A stretch of 64,000 nucleotides of DNA from Podocnemis expansa (lineage: Eukaryota; Chordata; Testudines; Podocnemididae): assembly GCA_007922195.1 (NCBI GenBank), contig ML681964.1, forward strand, positions 5,164,445 to 5,228,444, written 5' to 3'. Shown in pieces: positions 56,225 through 64,000 of this stretch. A program made the translations under genes and the position numbers. The notes below the pieces were generated by a model that ran no database searches, was not told the origin of the DNA, and saw only the letters and a list, made by a program, of their open reading frames with translations. How positions within the stretch are numbered: the first letter of the stretch is position 1; the number at the start of each line of letters is the position of its first letter.

Positions 56225-57030
56225 TGCCTGATCCTTTAAGAGCCACACAGCCTGACAGTGAGTATCTGTCATCACAAGACTTGTGTTTAGCATTAATTGA
56301 TTGCTAGTTAACTAACATTTGTGAAAGCTAGTGTGGACATTCCCCAGATGCTTGATCTAATTTGAAAGGCTAGTCTTTCCCACTGGGGCCAAGAATGAAT
56401 GCATAGCCTGGATCAAACATGTTGGCAACTTCACATTAGTTTTCACAAACACCTTAACTACCTCAAGTTAATTGACAAGCAGTTAATGCTAGGTACATTT
56501 GTGCAGTGAAGACTAGCCCCCCAGCCTATGCCACAGATAAGCAAGAAGCACTGAAAGTCCAAGAGAAAATGTGGCTTCACTAAAAATTACAGAGGGCTCA
56601 TGCTAATGTGTCTGAACTCCCACAACTCAGCAGAGCTGAGTGTACTTAGCCCTACTCAAGGTCACGGCCTGAGGTCCCAGCTGTGAATGTTCTAAACCCA
56701 CCAGAAATATTCCAGTTTATTTTATTCCTCCTCTGAACAAAGTCAAACTGTAACCTCACCAGTCCTCCTGGCGAAGGCAGAAGTATTAAAGGGAGGAGAA
56801 ACACTGAAATGTCACAGGACTGGTGTACATAGGTAACAACAATCCCAGGTTGAGACTTAAGGAAAGTAAATTGGACTGGGACCTTGATCCAAGTCTCAAA
56901 AAAGCCAAAGTAGCTGGGATGGCTCAAAGAGAGTGCTGAACCTTTCTTCTCAGTCCACAATACCCAACGCATGGGACAAATCTCAAAATTCCAGTCATCT
57001 TCTCCCTACTGTTTCCCTTCCTTTTCTTAG
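56225..57030. other. No gene recognised
   Basis: The frame at 56652-56972 (-, 106 codons) is the longest here and is unassigned; it overlaps no known repeat. The sequence leads into the candidate exons. Confidence 0.5.
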
Positions 57031-57054
57031 GTGGTGCAACCAGCATGTCTCAAG
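57031..57054 (+). CDS. Candidate first coding exon (ATG exon), unassigned
   Basis: A pyrimidine-rich tract ending 'ccttttcttag' precedes position 57031 and a GTGAGC donor follows 57054. The exon contains ATGTCTCAAG, with ATG at 57045-57047 and A at -3. The ten coding bases end after the first base of a codon, the phase needed by the next candidate exon. The 24-bp exon is very small and could be chance. No family is recognised. Confidence 0.25.
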
Positions 57055-57351
57055 GTGAGCTGATTCCTAAGAAATGGATTCCAAGTGTCTGGGGGTGGGG
57101 GTGGGTCAGTGGGTAAGAACTGAAGAAGGCTAGCTGAATCATGTTGGAAATGAATGGTGGCCTTTTTTTTGGTCCTAGTAGTCATAGACTTCTCCTATCA
57201 CTCACACTGATGTAAATCAAGAATAACTCTGTTGATGTCAATGGTAAAACAGGCATGTGTGAAGCATGTCACATATCAGTCTATACTATAGTTTGCTAGT
57301 TAATTTGTAGACACTTGTGGTTTTTATAACCTTGCTTTTCAACTCTTTCAG

Positions 57352-57484
57352 AATTTGGAGACATTTATGCACTGGCTCAGAATACATTCAAGAGAAAAAC
57401 CACTTCTCACTTGCCTTTTCTGAAACTTTGGATTAAAATTCAGAGAATTCTACTTCCTCCAAAGGGAAGCAAAGCTGTTATAGG
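57352..57484 (+). CDS. Candidate second coding exon, unassigned
   Basis: A strong acceptor ('cttttcaactctttcag') and a GTGAGG donor bound 133 bp. Entered in the phase left by the ATG exon, it is open throughout, encoding FGDIYALAQNTFKRKT at the start and LWIKIQRILLPPKGSKAV at the end. The peptide is basic, with no signal peptide or membrane segment visible. It would end two bases into a codon, so a further exon is required and I could not find it. It might belong to a host gene or be a chance frame. Confidence 0.28.
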
Positions 57485-58705
57485 GTGAGGAGTGTGTATG
57501 CCTATCTTTTGATGAATTTTGATTAACTTTTTTTCTTGGACTTTCCTACTTGATGAAACACTGAATGAACCATGAGATTTCTTGTTCTCTCAAGATTAGT
57601 TACGCGCTCACACATGCACGGCCATGCTAGATTCCTTGTCTTCTCCTGAGGGAGAAAGACAAATATTAACCTCTCCTATTTAAACTTTCTATTATTTGTT
57701 TACTTTCTTAAATTTGTTGCTGAGATAGTGGTGCTAAGCTGAATTCCTGTGGCAATCACTTTTTCCCTGCTAGAAGCTTCTAGGCACTGTTGAAAGACAA
57801 ATAATGAATACTAATCACCTGTGCCAAGTGTTTATCCAAATAGCTAAGGTCATTTTTTCTTGTGGAACTCAGCAATCAAACCTAGCCCAGCTCCTCAGCT
57901 GGTGTAAATTGGTATAGCTCCATTTGAACTGCAGTGATCTACGCCACCTGAGATGCAGGAAACGATTTCTTTAGCACACCCCCACCCCCTTCCCTACACA
58001 GCTATCCTGCATTTCTAAAAAGCACAAGCAGCCACTTTAACACTCTTCTCCTGGAACACCGGATCATGAACCTTGTTTTAAAAGTGCTACAGGGGAAGAA
58101 TACTGGAGAAAAATATCAGTTTTCCTAGGGTCAATAAGGGAAGAGACAGGCAGCAACTCCAGATATGCTGCAGAAAGTGGTCCAAGACAACTGTGACCTT
58201 TGTGTAAGCACTCAGCAAGACTGTTACTTTCCCTGCCAATGCTGAAGTAGCTGCAGTCTTCCTGGCCTTGAAAGGCAAAGGCTTTGCATTCATCATTTTA
58301 CTCTTCAGAGAACTAACCTAACGGAAGTGTGGGAAAGAGAGCAGCAGCTGAGCCATGTACTGGAGCGTCAGCCTTAGCATTGCCAGCGGGGTCACCACCC
58401 TGCTCAGAGGCCAGTACTGCCTCAGTGGCAGGTGGAGGGGCTAGAGCTGACCTGCCGAAAGAAAGGCACAAATGCCCCCTGTCCAGGGGTGGGGAGGTGT
58501 TCCAGGCTGAATTCTCCCTGAGGTAAACTAACAGGCCAATGAGCTTTTGAGTGTGTCTTGTGAGCCCTTCTAAAAGCCTTCCTGACAGCTGAGCTGCTCC
58601 ACTGAGGTGCCCTAGCTAACAGAGCAAGGCTCTCTAACTGCAAGCAAAGAGATGGGGCAGTTAAATAACCTGCCATGTGCCCTTGGGGACTATTGTAGAT
58701 AAAAC
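57485..58705. other. No gene seen
   Basis: The frames at 58329-58526 (+) and 58422-58808 (-) overlap on opposite strands and are unassigned. A dispersed 'ggtgtaaattggtatagctcc' phrase lies near 57901. Confidence 0.5.
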
Positions 58706-58713
58706 TGCTATGG

Positions 58714-59225
58714 CAGGGGTCTGCAACCAGAGCTGCATGTGGCTTTTTGACTGCTCTCTTGTGGCTCTGGGCCCCCCTGCCACTGGGAAAACCTTGTGGG
58801 CAGCCCACTCCTTACCCACCCCCCTACCCCTGCCAATTTAGAAGAAAAAAGTTTTACTTTCTTACTGTTAATGCAAATGACTCTGGAAAGCAAACTAAGC
58901 TCTATTTTGTTCCCTGATCATACATACCTGTGGCTCAGGCTGCATGTGGCTCTTTGACTACCCCTTTGCAGCTTGGGCCTGCATACCACTGGGGGACCCT
59001 GAAGGCAGCCCACTCTGTGGGTGGCCTGCACCAGGCTCCCCTGCTCCTGGTTCCAGGCTCCATTTCCCCCTTTCCTTTGCCAGGAGTCCCTGCAGCATCT
59101 GGCTTTGGCCCAGCTCCTCCCACCCCCCATCAGGCTACATGCACTACAGTTCTCAAAATACTTGGTTATTGAAGGAATTTTTTTTAAAAAAAGAGTCTTC
59201 TCATCTATTGGGTTGCCAACCTCTC
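58714..59225. mobile_element. hAT-like non-autonomous transposon
   Basis: The left end CAGGGGTCTGCAACC faces GGTTGCCAACCTCTC at the right. The flanks TGCTATGG (58706-58713) and TGCTATAA (59226-59233) match at 6 of 8. 'gctgcatgtggctttttgac' near the left recurs at about 58940 ('gctgcatgtggctctttgac'), an internal direct repeat. The frames inside are compositional. Confidence 0.7.
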
Positions 59226-59233
59226 TGCTATAA

Positions 59234-62035
59234 CTATCTTTCATATGCCAAGTGTTATGCATTGGGTGTGGCAGTCACATGTTTGGTAGCCCTCCTCCTA
59301 CATTCCCACAAATGTGCTGTAGCACCACATGTGCAGCAGGGATTTTCCTGTAATCACTCCTCTCAGATCCTGCACTCTTACAGAAAAACTGCAGCCCTCC
59401 GTACGTGACAAAGTTTTGCCAGCCACATCAAGTTAGGAATGTGAAAGCCAGACCCGTAAATAACAAAGCTATGTTGGAAATCTTGTGCCCTCCTTCCCCA
59501 TAGGCACAGACTGTACTAGCAAAGGCATTGTTTTAGCAGCATAGCTCACGTCATGCAGTTTAACCATACTGTGCCAGAAAAGCAGCATGTATTGCCAGTC
59601 TACACTGTGGCTCAAAGCCCTGGCAAAGCCTTTCCAGTGCCATGTGTCCTCAAAGCTCCTTCTAGAGCCAGCAGCATGCTGAACATTTCAGGGGTCAGAA
59701 GCAAAAGAGGGTGGTGGAATGGTGTGACAAGGAATGCTGGGCAGGTGCTACTCCAGGCCTTGCTCAGCCGCAAAACAGCCCATCCAATGACACCCTTTAT
59801 TTCCTTCCTGCCCCTTCCCCTCTTTCTCCACCCATAATTCTCTTAGGTTACTTCCTCTGCGGGCCAGCAAGATTCCCTCCACTATCGTAGTTTCTCCTGT
59901 CAACCTTGGCTCCCACAAGCTGCCCCATCCTTCTGCTCAGCTCTCCCTTGCCCTTCAGGGAGGTGAGTAACAGACTTCTGCTCGTCCCCACTCCCCACCA
60001 CCTGCAATCCAACTGTCTGGAAGGCATGGAGAGGGAGAAATAAGTGGCTATTTGTTACTACTAGGAAATGGCATATATATAGTGGCACAAAATTTTAGAG
60101 TTACAAATTTGGGTATGAACATACGCTTGCCATGAAGGAAACAGTCATGGTGAAGTTGACTGGCTCCTTGCATTAGGGTTAGTAAATATTACATACTGAG
60201 TGTGGAATAGCTCAGCTGGCTGAGGAAGAGGCATGAAATGCAAAACTTAATTTGGCAAGTGCACACCTGTGTGTTACAGAAACTTAAGTAATGGCTTAAT
60301 TTCTGTGCCATCACTTCCAGCTGCAGAAGACATTTCCACATGACCAGAACAAGAAACAGATTGATACTGGAATATCTAGAACCTCTAACCTCTACAAGTA
60401 TAGCCGGCTTTCTCCTTCTGACAAGCCTCACTGCTGGATCCCACTACATTGCTGCTACTTCATCGGTACACATACTAACCCTCATTTGAGTCTGTTTGGT
60501 TCCCAATCTTTTAATCATCAGACAAGTTGCATTTTTAGAGCACACACAACTGAATGAGAAGCTAGAACAGTTGAGGTCTTAATCTGGTAAACCAGCACAG
60601 TTTAAAAAGATGGTGGGAACCACTGCCGAACAATCACTAGGAGCAGCTCCATCAGGTCTACTAGTAGGAAACCCTTCTCCAAATCCTCAGGCTAGGTTGC
60701 ATATGACCTTTCACAGACTTCTGTTTCTGTTGCATGCTGAGGTCCTCTTCTTTGGGTTTCAATCCAACACCTACAGCAGAAAGAACACATGCATCAGGCA
60801 CCTAATACTGCATGTAAACTTGATATAAAAAGTCACTGAACAGTCATAACCCTTATGCTTTTACCAGGTAAAAACTGACTGCTATTCATGCCTGCACTCA
60901 TTCAGATGTTGTGTCAAAACAAATCTAATGGTATAAGAAAGAGAAGCTGATTAAAAGTTGCCCTAAGGATTTTACAAATACATTTTTTTAATCACGCCAG
61001 GCTTTCACTCAAACCATCAATCAGGTATGAAAGATTCACTCTTCAAAGCTGAAATGATTTGTTCAATGCTCATGTGGATGAATGATTTATTAATACAATG
61101 GCTGTGGTTTTGGTGAGTATTATCTGTGTACCAGTTATCTTTAGGTTTGCAGTTAAGTTCTTCTGTACATATAATCTTACCTCATCTTTGCTAATTATTT
61201 TTAACTAAAATGCAGGCATTATGATGGAAGGATAAATCTCCATGAAACCTCCTTTCAGAGGAAAGTTTGAAAATACCAAAGCACATTCCTTCAAAGGCAA
61301 GCTACATAGATTTAGCTCACTCCAGCAGTATGTTCACAGAAAAAACAAAAACAAAACAAAACAAAACAAAACTCCCCTGTTGCACAATGGCAGTGACTGT
61401 GAAAAATACTGGAGCCTACACGTATTTAAACATAATGGCTGTTTTTCCTAGTCTCCTGCTGGCTGCTGCAATTCTGCTGAAAAATGCCTGGGTGTGAGAG
61501 ATGCTGACTGACTGAACAGTCTCTAGCCTGCTTAATACAGCTTTTACAATATGAAGAAAGATTTTTATAGTTACTTGGATGCAATTGGTATAAAAGTCAG
61601 TGAGTAGCTGCATTAACTGTCCCCTGGTGTTGATTTGTTTATAGTTAAAACAGCATTGTGAGCAATTAGAACATTGAGAAGTAATTTGCAACTCCTATTT
61701 TAATTTTCCAGGGGGGGCAAAACAGCCTTTTCCAGGAGTCAGTTTTCTAGGGGTTAACCCACTATCAGCCTCTTGCTTCCAGAATGTCAAGAGAAGCTCT
61801 CTCATTGCTTCCTGATGCTGTGGGTTAAATCCTGACTCACCTGAATCAATGGCACAATTCCCATTGACTTCACAGGAGCCAGAATTTCACTCCCAGATTC
61901 TTTCAGTAACAAGGTACATTATGATCAGTGTACCTGCTATGGTTAGCAACAGTGTTGTGATCAAAGCCTCTTTCTTATTTAAGAATCTGAAACTGACTGT
62001 GCAGTTTGACAAAGGATGCCTAAAAAACTGATGGT
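59234..62035. other. No gene recognised over 2.8 kb
   Basis: The frame at 59553-59837 (+, 94 codons) is unassigned. An (AAAAC)n run lies at 61343-61372. The dispersed 'cccattgacttcacaggagcc' motif lies near 61860. Confidence 0.5.
61343..61372. repeat. (AAAAC)n microsatellite
   Basis: Five AAAAC-type units in a row. Confidence 0.9.
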
Positions 62036-62506
62036 CTTAGTGGGCATTTGCACAGGGCCTCACGCTGGGAGGGTGTTCCTGCCTGCAGGGGCAGGGTGGA
62101 TGCTGGGAGCCGGGGCCAGGCTGGGGCAGCCTGTAAATCTTGTGGCTGCCTGCCCAGTGCACACTCATGTGGGCCAGGGTGGGAACAGCTGGGCGAGGGA
62201 GCAGCTCCAGGCTGTCAAGCAGCTGAGGTGAGGGCCTGGGATGGAGTAAGTGGGTTGGGGAGGCGTGCAGGGTGGGGCAGCCGGCAGTGAGGGTGGGAGG
62301 AGGCAGGGGGATTGGCAGCAATGCCAGGGCGGTGTGGGCCCAAGGGATTGGCAGGAGGGAGGGGGGCAGTGGTGAAACCTGGGGCTGGCATGGCCTACAA
62401 GGTAGTGGTGGGAGCCATAGCAAGGCAAGCAGAAGTCAAGGATGCCCCCCTCATGTGCGGGGATGGGCCATCCTTGGCTTTTGCTCAGGGCCCCAGATGC
62501 ACTAAG
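62036..62506. mobile_element. TIR element with CTTAGTG...CACTAAG ends
   Basis: CTTAGTGGGCATTTGCACAG at the left faces GGGCCCCAGATGCACTAAG at the right, an imperfect inverted repeat of about 25 bp including GGGCC blocks. The GC-rich interior explains the overlapping 70-128-codon frames on both strands. The superfamily is not determined. Confidence 0.55.
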
Positions 62507-64000
62507 ATCTCCCTTACCTAAAAATATGGGTGCTATATTGCTGGAGCTTCAGGACTCGCAATTGTAATAAAAACAAATGTATAGTCCAGTGAACATCCAA
62601 GTTTGTCCTATATAAGAATAGCTGTTAGATTATGAATTTTTAAAATGATGGATTAAGTAGGTAGAGCTTTTTTCCCCCCATGTGTAGAACCTTTAATTAA
62701 AATATAATTTCACCTTGCTGTTTTAATTCAGCAAGCATTGTGCTTAAGAAAGCTTCAGCCTATATACTTCAATTTATTTATGGAATTTCATAATATGTCA
62801 GATGATACAAGGGACATGTAAAAAACCTGGACAAGAAGCAGCATCAAATGTATCAAATATATATTCATCCATGTATTCATTTCCCAATAAAGTTCATCAA
62901 AGCAACAAGAGAAAAGAGGTTTTCACAAACAAGAGAGAACTGGTTGAAGATTAAGCATGCCAACATCTTAAAAAGTTAAATTAAAAGGTTATGCAACTTA
63001 AATCACTCAGTTTCACCGGGTTTTTAGTGTTCCTGCAGCTGGAATTAGTGTGGGGGGGGGGGAACGACCCATGCAAATCCTAAACAACTTCAGGTACAGC
63101 TGACAAACAAGTTGCTACTTCCATCCTGAAAATCTTTCAAATTGACGTGCCAGTGTTTTTCACTTATAGCAGTGGAGAGCCAGATTCTGGTTCCCTGTGG
63201 TTTCTCTGTACCACTCTGGCAATGCAAAATCATCTTCAAATTTGCTTTTCTACACTCCTACAATTCACAGTCATGAAGAAAGCCACAGGTACCACACCCT
63301 TTCCTTTGTACTCCTGGATGTAGAGAACACAGCTAAGGATCTGCAATCTTTATTCTGAAGTGCCAGATGTTCCACAGAGCCTATGGATAGCTTAGTACAA
63401 GCTATAACAGGCCTGAGATTATTCTACCTAGCACTGATCAGACCAGCACTTCTGAGGTAGTACAAAGGTGTCTCTTCTGTCTCACCAGTGTTGCAGCAGA
63501 CAGCATGATCAGTTCCCACAAACTAGCTGTGCAAGTCAAACGTTAGCATGATCGTAATTCAAAAAACAGTATCATCAGGAAAACAGAGCTTGTGCATTGG
63601 CTTCATAGTTAAATTTCATCCATCAATTCGACTCACTTTAGCTAAATCCAAAATTAATTAATTCTCTCCTACTGATACAAGTAAAACTGCACATTTATAA
63701 GAGCCCTTGGTAAACATGAATGCAACTTTAAGTTGAGAAATGAAGCACCAGTAAGTCAAGAAACATGGTATAAAAGGATAAAAGTTCACTCTCAAAAAGA
63801 TAAAAAGCAAAAATGGCCATTTTTTGCTTGCTTATGATGTCTGAAATGTTTTGAGTTTTTTCACTTTTAAAATCTTCCCCCAAACCTCCCACCCCACCCT
63901 GTTGGAAGTTTACATCACATTGGAGCATTGGTTTTCAGACTTTTTTCCCTAGCACCCAGTTAAAAAGAAAATTATTTATGCCCATGACTTGACACATATC
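62507..64000. other. No gene seen
   Basis: AT-rich sequence with a G-run at 63049-63061; the frame at 63728-63928 (-) is unassigned. Confidence 0.55.

Noticed and set aside
57400..57484. Resemblance of LWIKIQRILLPP to a cytokine-receptor box 1
   Set aside because: The Pro-x-Pro of box 1 is missing and no membrane segment precedes it; the likeness is too short to use.
60208..60219. tRNA-like A box (TAGCTCAGCTGG)
   Set aside because: No B box follows at the right distance and the flanks do not fold into a cloverleaf.

Overview
The window looks like a stretch of non-avian reptile nuclear DNA, most likely turtle. The inference rests on the repeat content. There is a long CR1 LINE plus short CR1 tails, MIR-like CORE-SINE pieces, a DIRS-type tyrosine-recombinase retrotransposon, Penelope-like elements (PLEs) with a GIY-YIG endonuclease, and many non-autonomous hAT-like and 3-bp-target-site elements. 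DIRS and PLE together with CR1 argue against a bird or mammal. No species can be fixed by eye. No host gene is certain. The one candidate is a pair of exons at 57031-57484, which I cannot assign to a family. Most open reading frames belong to transposons or are chance frames in GC-rich repeat cores.

Layout. 1-9778: unique AT-rich DNA with a palindrome-rich MITE at the left edge, an inverted pair of 21-bp matches (2851 and 3696), a larger MITE (4189-4842), a hAT-type MITE with a perfect 8-bp duplication (5523-5835) and a truncated MITE (8567-8845). 9779-13143: a CR1 element on the minus strand, running from the end of ORF1 through endonuclease and reverse transcriptase to the 3' tail. 13570-22470: an older LINE remnant, a MITE, MIR-like pieces, a strong hairpin (15782-15884) and mostly featureless DNA. 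22471-24485: a PLE tail split by two MITEs. 25857-28553: two more MITEs. 29408-33010: PLE tails, a 106-bp hAT-like MITE and a PLE with zinc-finger and GIY-YIG coding remnants, itself split by a hAT-like element. 35236-41598: CR1 tails, another PLE tail and a MITE.

42555-50360 is the most complete structure: a DIRS retrotransposon on the minus strand with inverted terminal repeats, an internal complementary region, gag-like, RT, RNase H and tyrosine recombinase segments. Its gag zinc knuckle is split by a ~0.9-kb LTR-like insertion with a 5-bp duplication. That insertion is in turn split by a 927-bp hAT-like element with a 7/8 8-bp duplication. 50361-64000: old SINE/LINE fragments, a second PLE-like tail, a 91-bp hairpin (54367-54457), three TIR elements and the candidate exon pair.

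No coding transposon here looks functional: CR1 has two frameshifts, stops and an altered RT box; DIRS has stops, an altered RT box and recombinase motifs; the PLE has a stop beside its GIY-YIG motif. The least expected signals are (i) a set of elements sharing GG(G/C)TATGTCTACAC-type ends but carrying different CpG-centred palindromes, and (ii) hammerhead-ribozyme-like folds in the tails of two PLE-like families.
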